Shown: one piece after another, positions 9,579 to 17,776 of the stretch
How positions within the stretch are numbered: position 1 is the stretch's first letter
How the letters are laid out: each line of letters opens with the position of its first letter
Source of the DNA: Caballeronia sp. M1242
GTDB lineage: Bacteria > Pseudomonadota > Gammaproteobacteria > Burkholderiales > Burkholderiaceae
Direction: 5' to 3'
DNA length: 64,000 nucleotides
NCBI RefSeq assembly: GCF_017220215.1
Contig: NZ_CP071129.1
Location: 1,798,001 to 1,862,000 of the forward strand
The notes under the pieces: model-generated
Told to the model about the DNA's origin: nothing
The model's input: the letters and a program-made list of their open reading frames with translations, nothing else
The model's database searches: none
Position numbers and translations under genes: made by a program

Positions 9579-10162
9579 TGAAGGCAGTGTGTGTGTATTG
9601 CGGCTCCGCCTCCGGAGCCCGCCCCGTCTATGCAGAAGCCGCGCGCGCGTTCGGCCGCGCCCTCGTCGAGGCGAACTTGTCGCTCGTGTATGGCGGCGGC
9701 CGCGTCGGGCTGATGGGCCTGATCGCCGATGAAGTGCTCGCCGCCGGCGGACGCGCGGTCGGCGTAATTCCCGAACTGCTGCTCGCGAAGGAAGTCGGCC
9801 ATACCGATCTCACGGAACTGCACGTCGTGCCCGACATGCACGAGCGCAAGAAGAAGATGGCCGATCTCGCCGATGCCTTCGTCGCGATGCCCGGGGGCGT
9901 CGGCACGTACGAAGAGTTCTTCGAGGTGTACACGTGGGCGCAGCTCGGCTATCACCAGAAGCCCGTCGGCCTGCTGGACATCAACGGCTATTTCGACCCG
10001 CTTCTGTCGATGCTGCGTCATACCATCGACGAAGGCTTCATGCGCAAGCCGTATCTGGACATGATTCAGGTGGCCGCCGAGCCGAACGAGATGATCGCGA
10101 AGCTCGCGGCCTACACGCCGCCCGCGAACGACAAGTGGTCCGAGAAACGCAACGCAGTCTAA
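9578..10162 (+). CDS. LOG-family (TIGR00730) nucleotide phosphoribohydrolase
   Basis: This 194-residue Rossmann-fold protein carries the LOG signatures GGGRVGLMG (about 40-48) and PGGVGTYEE (about 105-113). The family hydrolyses nucleoside 5'-monophosphates, including cytokinin riboside monophosphates, to base and ribose-5-phosphate. In plant-associated Burkholderiaceae it may release free cytokinin, but most bacterial members have unknown physiological substrates. It overlaps the tetR stop by one base and is followed 13 bp later by an SDR gene. Confidence 0.9.
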   Translation: MKAVCVYCGSASGARPVYAEAARAFGRALVEANLSLVYGGGRVGLMGLIADEVLAAGGRAVGVIPELLLAKEVGHTDLTELHVVPDMHERKKKMADLADAFVAMPGGVGTYEEFFEVYTWAQLGYHQKPVGLLDINGYFDPLLSMLRHTIDEGFMRKPYLDMIQVAAEPNEMIAKLAAYTPPANDKWSEKRNAV

Positions 10163-10175
10163 GGAGAATCGAGCG

Positions 10176-10922
10176 ATGTCCAAAGTCATCCTGATCACCG
10201 GCGCGAGCCGCGGCATCGGCCGGTCGGCTGCCATTCTCGCGGGCGCGCGCGGCTGGTCGGTCGGCGTGAACTACGCGTCGAACGCGCAGGCCGCCGAAGA
10301 AACCGTCGCGGCGGTGCGCGCGGCGGGCGGCAAGGCCATCGCGATTGCCGGCGACGTGCGCGACGAAGCGGCGATCATCGCCATGTTCGACGCCACCGAA
10401 CAAGCCTTCGGCAAGCTCGACGGCGTGGTGAACAACGCGGGCATCGTCGCGCCGGGGGCGCCTCTGGCCGACATGGACATCGAGCGGCTCAAGCGCATTT
10501 TCGACACCAACGTGCTCGGCGCGTATCTGTGCGCCCGCGAGGCGGCGCGGCGTCTGTCGCGCTCGCGCGGCGGCCACGGCGGCTCGCTCGTGAACGTGTC
10601 GTCGGCGGCGGCGCGGCTCGGGTCGCCGAACGAATACGTGGACTACGCGGGCTCCAAAGGCGCGGTCGACGCGATGACCATCGGGCTTTCCAAGGAGCTC
10701 GGCCCGGAAGGCGTGCGCGTCAACGCCATCCGCCCCGGCCTCATCGAAACCGAGATCCACGCGAGCGGCGGCAAGCCGGACCGCGCGCACGTGCTCGGTG
10801 TGCACACGCCGCTCGGACGCCCCGGCACGGCGGACGAAGTCGGAGAGTCGATCGTCTGGCTGCTCTCGGACGCGTCGTCGTATGTGACCGGCGCGATTCT
10901 GGACGTGACGGGCGGACGTTAA
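10176..10922 (+). CDS. SDR family NAD(P)-dependent oxidoreductase
   Basis: This 248-residue classical short-chain dehydrogenase has the cofactor motif TGASRGIG (about 8-15), the structural NNAG, catalytic serines in VNVSSAA and the YxxxK pair in YVDYAGSKG. A good Shine-Dalgarno (AAGGAGA) precedes the ATG. Glucose dehydrogenase-like or 3-oxoacyl-reductase activities are possible; the substrate is not determinable. It closes the tetR-LOG-SDR cluster and converges on the DUF5672 gene. Confidence 0.9.
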   Translation: MSKVILITGASRGIGRSAAILAGARGWSVGVNYASNAQAAEETVAAVRAAGGKAIAIAGDVRDEAAIIAMFDATEQAFGKLDGVVNNAGIVAPGAPLADMDIERLKRIFDTNVLGAYLCAREAARRLSRSRGGHGGSLVNVSSAAARLGSPNEYVDYAGSKGAVDAMTIGLSKELGPEGVRVNAIRPGLIETEIHASGGKPDRAHVLGVHTPLGRPGTADEVGESIVWLLSDASSYVTGAILDVTGGR

Positions 10923-10938
10923 GTTTGCGCCCCGCGCA

Positions 10939-11814
10939 TCACAGGTCTTCGGGCGCGAAGCGAAGTTCATAGCCGCGCGCTTCGAGCATGCGCGCGATAT
11001 CCATTTCCCGAAACGCGCGCTCGGCGATGCTGCGCTTGGTCCGATACTGAATGACTGGCGGATCGATGCCGATGAGCCGCCGCCATTTGCAGTGCTGCCC
11101 GAAGAGCGACATCATGTCGACGTCGCGATGCGCCGCCCCGGCGTGTTCGATCCCGAAGCGCAGACACATCTCGACCGGCGCGAACCGCAGGCCGACGGCT
11201 TCCAGTTCGGGCCGCAGCACGCACGTGAGTTGCACGTCCTCGTTGAGCGCGCAGTTCGTCCATTCGACCTTGAGCGGATCGCCGCCGATCTTGTCGGGCG
11301 CGGGAATCGTCATCCGGATCTCGGGATGGTCGATGAGCGCGCGCATCATGCGCCGGCTGCGCAAGCAAAAGCCGCCGTTGATGACCGGCATCACCGTCTG
11401 CGCAGGCTTGCCGAGTTCGGCGCTCCACGCGTAGTGCGTGACCCAGCGCGTGCCTTCGCTGGTATCGATACGTCCGACGTGCGCCATCGGGCCGACGTAA
11501 TCGTATTCGAGAAAATCGTCGGTCCAGTTCGCGGTGTCGAGCACCCAGCCGTCATCCTGGACGATCAGCGCGAACTCGGTCTCCACGACGCGCCACAGCG
11601 CGTACATCATGAACCACGAGTATTCCTGATAATTGAGCGGCGCGATCTTGCGATGCTCGATGCCGGCCGGCAGACTCGCGGGCGCCTGCGGGCTGCACAG
11701 CACGGCACGCGCGCCAGGCATCTGGCGCAGGCTCAGCGTGAGCGCATAGACGGCGCGCGTCGCGTCGGGCAGCCCTGTCACGGAAACCAGTGTGATCTTG
11801 CTGAAGTCTTTCAT
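10939..11814 (-). CDS. DUF5672 family protein, probable glycosyltransferase fold
   Basis: This 291-residue cytoplasmic protein begins MKDFSKITLVSVTG. It has an acidic metal-site-like IVQDDGWVLD (about 83-92) and INGGFCLRS, as in nucleotide-sugar transferases with a GT-A fold. I recognise it as DUF5672, often found near polysaccharide genes, but its activity is unproven. No polysaccharide genes adjoin it here; the neighbouring minus-strand gene ends 67 bp upstream. Confidence 0.75.
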   Translation of the reverse strand: MKDFSKITLVSVTGLPDATRAVYALTLSLRQMPGARAVLCSPQAPASLPAGIEHRKIAPLNYQEYSWFMMYALWRVVETEFALIVQDDGWVLDTANWTDDFLEYDYVGPMAHVGRIDTSEGTRWVTHYAWSAELGKPAQTVMPVINGGFCLRSRRMMRALIDHPEIRMTIPAPDKIGGDPLKVEWTNCALNEDVQLTCVLRPELEAVGLRFAPVEMCLRFGIEHAGAAHRDVDMMSLFGQHCKWRRLIGIDPPVIQYRTKRSIAERAFREMDIARMLEARGYELRFAPEDL

Positions 11815-11880
11815 CGCGTTCCCGCAAAAGCAAAGCGATGAAAATAAGTCGGCGCGCGGCGCGCGGCTATCGACGGAGTT

Positions 11881-12465
11881 CTAGAAACCGCCGTGCTCGG
11901 CGAGCCACGCTTCTTCGGCGGGCAGCGTCTCGCGTCCGAGTATCCTGTTCCGATGCGGAAAGCGCCCGAATCGTTCGATGACTTCCGCGTGTCTCAACGC
12001 GGAGTCGTAGAAGCTCGCGACGCCCGTGTCGTCGCGCAGTTTTGCAAAGAGGCGCACGGATTGGCGCTGGCTGGCGAGCGTTTCGTCGTGCTCGAACGGC
12101 GTGTACACGAACGCGCGATGACAGGCGCTCGGCATCCGCAAATCGTCGCCCTGCCCGACCAGCTTCTTCGCGACCGCGAGCGCCCGCGCGTCGCCGGCGA
12201 AGGCGCGCGGCTTGTTGCGATAACAATTGCGCGAGAACTGATCCAGCACCACGATCAGCGCGAGCGCGCAAAGCGGCTCGCGTTCCCACGCTTCCAGGCC
12301 GCCCGCCTGCGCTTCGTCGAGCAGAGCGCCGAAGCGTTCGGTCAGCATGGCGTCGAACGCGCGCTTCTTGGTCCACCACTGCCTGCGCTCGGTGCCAAAT
12401 TCCGGCGAGCCCGGCGCGCCGAACCAGAAGTCCAGCACGTCCTGCGCGCGCGGATCCGTGGTCAA
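11881..12465 (-). CDS. DUF924 family protein, TTG start
   Basis: This 194-residue protein contains DUF924 hallmarks: VLDFWFGAP near the N-terminus, ALIVVLDQFSRNCYR in the middle and PFEHDE at about 130. The fold resembles tetratricopeptide-like helices and its function is unknown. No ATG or GTG lies between the conserved N-terminus and the upstream gene. The only suitable start is a TTG whose bases overlap the TGA of the AlaX gene, implying translational coupling. Confidence 0.82.
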   Translation of the reverse strand: MTTDPRAQDVLDFWFGAPGSPEFGTERRQWWTKKRAFDAMLTERFGALLDEAQAGGLEAWEREPLCALALIVVLDQFSRNCYRNKPRAFAGDARALAVAKKLVGQGDDLRMPSACHRAFVYTPFEHDETLASQRQSVRLFAKLRDDTGVASFYDSALRHAEVIERFGRFPHRNRILGRETLPAEEAWLAEHGGF

Positions 12466-13193
12466 GCGAGCTCCAACACGAGCCGCCGCGTGCGCGCGCT
12501 CTTCTTTTCCAGCTTGGCGATGCGCAGCGTGCCGATTTCGCCGGTATTGCGCACATGCGTGCCGCCGCACGGCTGCAAGTCCACGTTCTCGATGCGCAGA
12601 AGCCGCACGCGGCCGAGGCCCATCGGCGGCTTCACGCTCATCGTGCGGACCAGCTCGGGGCGCGCGGACATTTCGTCGTCGGTGATCCATTCGGTGCGCA
12701 CGTCGTGCGAACCGCCGACGAGTTCGCGCAGCTTCGCTTCCACTGCTTCGCGCTCGATCGGCTCGACGGTCGCGAGATCGAGCCGCGCGTAATCGGTCGT
12801 GATGCTGCAACCATCGACCGGATACGGCAGCACCGCGCAGATCAGGTGGCTCGCCGTGTGCAGCCGCATATGCCGGTACCGCCGCTCCCAGTCGATTTCC
12901 GCGCTCACGGCGTCGCACACCTTGAGCTTCGCGAGCGCGTCTTCCTGACCGGGCGCGGGCACGTGCACGGCATCGTCGGGCGTCGCGCCTTCGAACTTGG
13001 CCTTGCGCGTATCCGCGATGGCGATGACCGTGCCGTCCGCGAGCGTCAGCGTTCCGGCATCGCCCGCCTGCCCGCCGCCGAGCGGATAGAACACGGTCTG
13101 GTCCAGATGGATGCCCGCCTCGTCGATGGCGGTGACGGTCGCATCGCAGCGTCGTTGATAAGCGTCCTCGCGAAAGAGCGCGCGTGTAGTCAT
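12462..13193 (-). CDS. Alanyl-tRNA editing protein (AlaX type)
   Basis: This 243-residue stand-alone relative of the AlaRS editing domain deacylates mischarged Ser- or Gly-tRNA(Ala). The zinc and catalytic motifs are the HxxxH in RLHTASHLI and the Cys/His set in CGGTHVRNTGEIG, as in the AlaRS encoded at 61886-64000. The N-terminal FYPLGGGQAGDAG motif is also conserved. The chosen ATG gives the family start. It precedes and overlaps the DUF924 gene. Confidence 0.88.
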   Translation of the reverse strand: MTTRALFREDAYQRRCDATVTAIDEAGIHLDQTVFYPLGGGQAGDAGTLTLADGTVIAIADTRKAKFEGATPDDAVHVPAPGQEDALAKLKVCDAVSAEIDWERRYRHMRLHTASHLICAVLPYPVDGCSITTDYARLDLATVEPIEREAVEAKLRELVGGSHDVRTEWITDDEMSARPELVRTMSVKPPMGLGRVRLLRIENVDLQPCGGTHVRNTGEIGTLRIAKLEKKSARTRRLVLELA

Positions 13194-13276
13194 GACTTCG
13201 TGTCCTCGAAAACCTTGCGTGATCGCAGATGATGCCGCAAACCGGCGCGGCCTCGCCCGGTACACAGCGGGGCGAA

Positions 13277-13711
13277 TCAGCCGGGACGGTTGCGCATCCA
13301 GTCGGCGGTATTGAAGAACGAGGTGAGCAGGCGCTCGCGCAGCGGCTCGGCGAGGCCGATGTCCTCCATCGCCCAGGCCATGCAGCGCAGCCATTGATCG
13401 CGCTCGCTCGACGCGATGGCGAACGGCAGATGCCGCGCCCGCAGCCGCGGATGCCCGAAGCGGCTGATGTAGTGATCCGGCCCGCCCATCCAGCCGCACA
13501 GGAACCAGAAGGTCTTGTCGCGCGAATTGTCGAGCGTCGGCGGATGCAGCGCGCGAATGCCCGCGAACTCGGGCTCCAGGTCCATCAAATCGTAGAAACG
13601 GTCGACGAGCGCGCGCACGCGCTCCTCGCCGCCGATCAGTTCGAACGCGGTCGGCGCTGCTTGTTGATTGGTCGCTTCGTCTTCGGAAGCCGGTTGATTC
13701 ACTTCGCTCAT
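13277..13711 (-). CDS. Group II truncated haemoglobin
   Basis: This 144-residue 2-on-2 globin has GGEERVRALVDRFYDLM in the first helices, a proximal histidine in RARHLPFAI and the group II tryptophan in RDQWLRCM. Such proteins bind O2 or NO and often act in redox stress or NO detoxification. An N-terminal acidic tail of about 20 residues precedes the globin fold. It lies 20 bp after the FtsX-type permease in the same direction. Confidence 0.88.
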   Translation of the reverse strand: MSEVNQPASEDEATNQQAAPTAFELIGGEERVRALVDRFYDLMDLEPEFAGIRALHPPTLDNSRDKTFWFLCGWMGGPDHYISRFGHPRLRARHLPFAIASSERDQWLRCMAWAMEDIGLAEPLRERLLTSFFNTADWMRNRPG

Positions 13712-13731
13712 TGCTTTGCTTTGACTGAAAA

Positions 13732-16332
13732 CTACGCGTCCCGCAGCGACTGCAGCGCCGGTCGCGCCAGCACGCGCCGCAGGCTGAGCCAGCCGCCGAG
13801 CCCCGCGCACGCGATGCCCGCGACGACGCCCGCCGGCACGAGCCACGGATTGCAATCGATATGAAACTCGAACACGCGCGACGCGAGCACGTAGCCGATG
13901 CCCTGCGCGCCGAGCGCGGCCATGAGCCCCGACAACGCGCCGACTGCGACGAACTCCGCGACCTGCACCGAGCGCACTTGCCGGTGCGACGCGCCGAGCG
14001 CGCGCAACAACGCCGACTCGCGCATGCGCTCGTCGCGCGTGCCGGCAAGCGCCGCGTACAGCACGAGCACGCCCGCCGCGAGCGTGAAGATGAAAAGGAA
14101 CTGCACCGCGCCGATCACCTGCGCGAGCGTGCGCTGGATCTGCGCGAGAATCGGCGCGGTGTCGATGGCCGTGACGTTCGGGTACGCGGCGATCAGGCCG
14201 TCGATCATGCGCTGGTCGTTCGCGGGCAGATGGAAGCTCGTGATGAACGTCGCGGGCAAGTCCGCGAGCGCCTCGGGCGGCATCAGCACGAAGAAGTTCA
14301 CCTTGAACGAATTCCAGTCCACCTTGCGCAGACTTGTGACGGGCGCTTCCACCGGCAGGCCCGCCACGTCGAAACGCAGCATGTCGCCCATCTTCACGCG
14401 GATCGTCTTCGCGATGCCCTCTTCCATCGACACCTGCGGCTTGCCGCTCGTGCCGTACCACGCGCCCTGCGTCACGCGGTTGTCGTCGGGCAGCGCGGTC
14501 GTGTAGGAGAGGTTGAACTCGCGGTCCACCAGCCGCTTCGCGTCCGGCTTGTCGTAGCTGTCCGGATTCACCGCTTTGCCGTTGATCGCGACGAGGCGCG
14601 CGCGCACCATCGGCGAAAGCACGGCGTCGGGCTGGCCGTGGCCGTGCAGATAGGCGAGCACGCCGTCGCGCTGGTCCGGCTGGATGTCGATCAGGAACTC
14701 GTTGGGCGCATCCGGCGGCGTGGCGTCGCGCCATCCCTTGATGAGATCGTTGCGCGTCATGCCGATCAGCAAGAGACACATCAGCCCGATGCCGAGCGCC
14801 GTGATCTGCAACGCGCTCGCGCCGCTGCGCCGCTCCAGCGACGCGAGCGCATAGCGCCAGCCGACGCCCGCGCGGCTCCTCTCGCGCCGCACGAAGCGCG
14901 CCGCCGCCCACAGCGCCGCCCGCGCGATGACGCCGAAAAGCAGCAGCCCCGCCGCGAACCCGCCCGCGACGATCACGCCGAGCTTCAGCTCGCCCGCCGC
15001 GACCACGAGCAGCGCCCCGAACAGCAGCACGCCGATGCCGTACGCCGCATACGCGATACGGCTGGCATCGCCCAGTTCGCGGCGGATCACGTGGACCGGC
15101 GGCACGCGCGTCAGCGGCAAAAGCGGCGGCAGCGCGAAGCCGAGCAGCAGCACGAGGCCCATCGCGATGCCTTGCAACGCGGGCCAGACGCTCGCCTGCG
15201 GCAACTCGACATCGACGAGCGAACCCAGCGCGTGCAGCAGCACCAGATGCCCGATGAACCCGAGCACGATGCCCGCCACGCTGCCGATCACGCCGATCGC
15301 CAGAAATTCGTTGACGAAGAGCGCGCGCAGCGTCCGCTGGCTGACGCCGAGGCAGCGCATCGCGGCGCAGCCGTCCAGATGGCGTCGCGCGAAGCGGTGC
15401 GCGGCCATCGCGATGGCGACCGCAGCGAGCAGCGCCGTCAGGAGCGAAACGAGCGTGAGGAAGTGGCTCGCGCGGTCGATGGTCTGCCGCACTTGCGGCT
15501 GGCCGTCCGACAGCGATTCAAGCGCGACGCCGCGCAGCTTGCCGCCGTCGGTCTTGCCGCGCGCGAACTGCGCGAACCGCTCGACCTGCGCGTCCGGTCC
15601 CGCGACGAGTAGCCGGTACGTCACGCGGCTGCCGTAGCCGACCAGCCCCGTTGCCGCGATTTCATCGGCGCGCATCATCAGACGCGGCGAGAAGTTCACG
15701 AACGAGAAGCCGCGGTCCATTTCCCGCGTGATGACCGCCGCGACCGTGAAGGTGCGCGTGCCGACCTTCACCGCGCCGCCGACTTTTGTCTTCAGCGCGT
15801 CGAGCAGCGCGGGATCGACCCAGACGGTGCCGGGCGCGGGAATGCCTTGCGCGGGCGCATCGGGCGCATCGGGGCCCGGCGCGATACGCAGCGCGCCGCG
15901 CAACGGATAGCCCGGCGTCACGCCCTTGATCGCCGCGAGGCGCGAAAGCGGCGTCTGCCCGGCCGAACTGACCATGCTCGGGAAAATGGTCGTGCCCGCC
16001 GTTTCCAGCCCGAGCGCGCGCGCTTCTTGAGCGAACATCGGATCGACGGGGTGATCGGCGCGCACGACGAAATCGGCGGCGATCATCTGGCGGGCGTCGC
16101 GCGCAAGTCCCTGCCGCATGCGATCCGCGAGAAAACCGACGCTCGACAACGCGGCGACGGCCAGCACGAGCGCGAGCAACAGCATCGTGAGTTCGCCCGC
16201 GCGCCAGTCGCGCGCGGTCATGCGCCATGACTGGCGCACGGTCTGGAGGAAGTCGAGTCGGGCGCCCGAATGCGTGTGGTGAGGTGCGTGCGACGCCTTG
16301 GCCGCCGGTTTGTCGTTGGCCGCGGTGCTCAA
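13732..16332 (-). CDS. Large FtsX-type ABC transporter permease (YbbP-like)
   Basis: This 866-residue permease has an N-terminal membrane segment at about 50-70, a large periplasmic domain and two FtsX/MacB-type core blocks, around residues 280-440 and 740-860, with about ten membrane segments in all. It resembles YbbP, which with the ATPase YbbA is linked to export or lipid and lipoprotein handling. No ATPase gene adjoins it here, so its partner must be encoded elsewhere. Its start overlaps the stop of the DUF4126 gene by 4 bp. Confidence 0.85.
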   Translation of the reverse strand: MSTAANDKPAAKASHAPHHTHSGARLDFLQTVRQSWRMTARDWRAGELTMLLLALVLAVAALSSVGFLADRMRQGLARDARQMIAADFVVRADHPVDPMFAQEARALGLETAGTTIFPSMVSSAGQTPLSRLAAIKGVTPGYPLRGALRIAPGPDAPDAPAQGIPAPGTVWVDPALLDALKTKVGGAVKVGTRTFTVAAVITREMDRGFSFVNFSPRLMMRADEIAATGLVGYGSRVTYRLLVAGPDAQVERFAQFARGKTDGGKLRGVALESLSDGQPQVRQTIDRASHFLTLVSLLTALLAAVAIAMAAHRFARRHLDGCAAMRCLGVSQRTLRALFVNEFLAIGVIGSVAGIVLGFIGHLVLLHALGSLVDVELPQASVWPALQGIAMGLVLLLGFALPPLLPLTRVPPVHVIRRELGDASRIAYAAYGIGVLLFGALLVVAAGELKLGVIVAGGFAAGLLLFGVIARAALWAAARFVRRERSRAGVGWRYALASLERRSGASALQITALGIGLMCLLLIGMTRNDLIKGWRDATPPDAPNEFLIDIQPDQRDGVLAYLHGHGQPDAVLSPMVRARLVAINGKAVNPDSYDKPDAKRLVDREFNLSYTTALPDDNRVTQGAWYGTSGKPQVSMEEGIAKTIRVKMGDMLRFDVAGLPVEAPVTSLRKVDWNSFKVNFFVLMPPEALADLPATFITSFHLPANDQRMIDGLIAAYPNVTAIDTAPILAQIQRTLAQVIGAVQFLFIFTLAAGVLVLYAALAGTRDERMRESALLRALGASHRQVRSVQVAEFVAVGALSGLMAALGAQGIGYVLASRVFEFHIDCNPWLVPAGVVAGIACAGLGGWLSLRRVLARPALQSLRDA

Positions 16333-16958
16333 TCGTGCTTGCTCCGCAGTCGGCTGATCGGGTTATGCGTGCCCGGCAGCATATGCTTGGCCATGCGCGA
16401 CACGCCGCCGTGCACGCCGCGCACGAGACGCGGCAGCGCCCAGCCGGCCACCACCAGAAACGCGATCAGCATGACGAGGAACAGCAGCGGCACGAAGAAC
16501 GCGAGGACGAGGCCGAGCGTCGCGCCGACATCTTCGGTGGCGGATGCCGCCCAGTTCGACACCGGCTCCGGCGAAAGATTGATGAGCGCGCGCGTGCCCG
16601 CTTTCGCGAAATGCGACGCCCCGGCGAGCGTGCCGCCCGCGAGCGCGGCGATGGTGAGCAGCGTCGGATCGGCGTGGCCGAGCGAGCCCGCCGCGAGCAC
16701 GGCGCCGGCGGGAATGCGAATGAACGTATGAATGGCGTCCCACAGGGAATCCAGCGCGGGGATCTTGTCGGCGAGAAATTCGACGAACGCGAGGAACGCC
16801 GCCGCGCCGATCACCCACGGGGAAGCGAGCACGGCGAGCGTGTCGGGCAGATGAATGACGCCCATGCGGGCGAACAGGCCGGCGACGAAGACCGTGAGGT
16901 ACAGGCGCAGCCCGCTCGCCCATGAAAGGCCCGCAGCGAGCGAAAGTGATTCCAGCAT
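16329..16958 (-). CDS. DUF4126 membrane protein
   Basis: This 209-residue protein has several hydrophobic segments, a glycine/alanine-rich core (ALAGGTLAGASHFAKAGTRALINLSPEP) and a basic C-terminus. It matches DUF4126, small membrane proteins of unknown function. It is the first gene of an apparent operon with the FtsX permease and truncated haemoglobin. A GGAGG sequence lies just upstream of the ATG. The 273 bp between it and the sugE gene show no further gene. Confidence 0.8.
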   Translation of the reverse strand: MLESLSLAAGLSWASGLRLYLTVFVAGLFARMGVIHLPDTLAVLASPWVIGAAAFLAFVEFLADKIPALDSLWDAIHTFIRIPAGAVLAAGSLGHADPTLLTIAALAGGTLAGASHFAKAGTRALINLSPEPVSNWAASATEDVGATLGLVLAFFVPLLFLVMLIAFLVVAGWALPRLVRGVHGGVSRMAKHMLPGTHNPISRLRSKHD

Positions 16959-17231
16959 TGCCGCCTCCTTGTTGCGCCAGCCGCGCGCTTGGGGCCACGG
17001 CTCGATGCTGTACCGGCTGAAACAATCGGCCCGCTTCCGCTGATCGGAGCGTGACCGACAAATGCCGCGACGCGGGCGCGCGTAAGATGGAACCGCCAGC
17101 CTCTCGCCGCGAAAACCGCAACCGCACGCGAGGCGCCCGGCAGACTGACTTCAGATCATTATATCCACGCAAAATGCCCGCAGTGGGCGTGTGGCACCGC
17201 AGCGGTCAAGCGATTGCCGTTCCCGCGCCTT

Positions 17232-17552
17232 TCAGTGCCCCGACGTGAGCTTGAGTCCGATCAAGCCCGCGATGATGAGCACCGCGCTCACGATGCGCGC
17301 CGCCGACACCGCCTCGCCCATGAACACGATGCCGAACACGAACGCGCCGACCGCGCCGATGCCGGTCCACACCGCATACGCGGTGCCGAGCGGCAACTGG
17401 CGCATGGCGAGCGCGAGCAGCACGAAGCTGCCGATGGCCGTCACGAGTGTGAACACGGACGGCCCGAGCTTGGTGAAGCCGTCGGACGACTTGAGCCCCG
17501 CCGCCCACGCGACTTCCAGCAGACCGGCAATGAAGAGAAGAATCCAGGACAT
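17232..17552 (-). CDS. sugE: Small multidrug resistance protein, guanidinium exporter type (Gdx/SugE)
   Basis: This 106-residue, four-helix SMR protein of the inner membrane carries the conserved glutamate of the first helix in [11 protein letters not shown] and the family motif [14 protein letters not shown]. The upstream guanidine-II riboswitch strongly favours the Gdx subtype, which exchanges guanidinium for protons, over a quaternary-ammonium EmrE-type pump. A Shine-Dalgarno GGGAG lies 7 bp before the ATG, close to the second riboswitch hairpin. Confidence 0.93.
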   Translation of the reverse strand: MSWILLFIAGLLEVAWAAGLKSSDGFTKLGPSVFTLVTAIGSFVLLALAMRQLPLGTAYAVWTGIGAVGAFVFGIVFMGEAVSAARIVSAVLIIAGLIGLKLTSGH

Positions 17553-17571
17553 CGGGTCACTCCCATGAAAA

Positions 17572-17619
17572 TGGGGCCGTCCCCAATGAGTCGATGCGCG
17601 TCCCGGTCGTCCGGCACGC
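17572..17619 (-). promoter_or_regulatory. Guanidine-II (mini-ykkC) riboswitch
   Basis: On the minus strand two hairpins precede sugE. The first is CCGG-ACGA-CCGG (17614-17603), extended by GCGT/ACGC. After a 12-nt linker comes TGGGG-ACGG-CCCCA (17585-17572). Paired stem-loops with ACGA/ACGG tetraloops are the defining signature of the guanidine-II class. The Shine-Dalgarno lies 7 nt after hairpin 2, consistent with control of translation initiation. A -10-like TACAAT lies 27 nt upstream at 17651-17646. Confidence 0.92.
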
Positions 17620-17776
17620 GGTTAGCTGATGAGCGCGAGGTCGAAATTGTAGCAAAGGGGTCATGCGCGCCGCGTGTCCCGCCCCGGCAAACGGTGTATT
17701 AAAGGACGACCAAGGACGACGCGCGCACTTTCGCATCGTTCGACGCAAACGTTGCAAGAATCGCCAAGGAGCGTTC

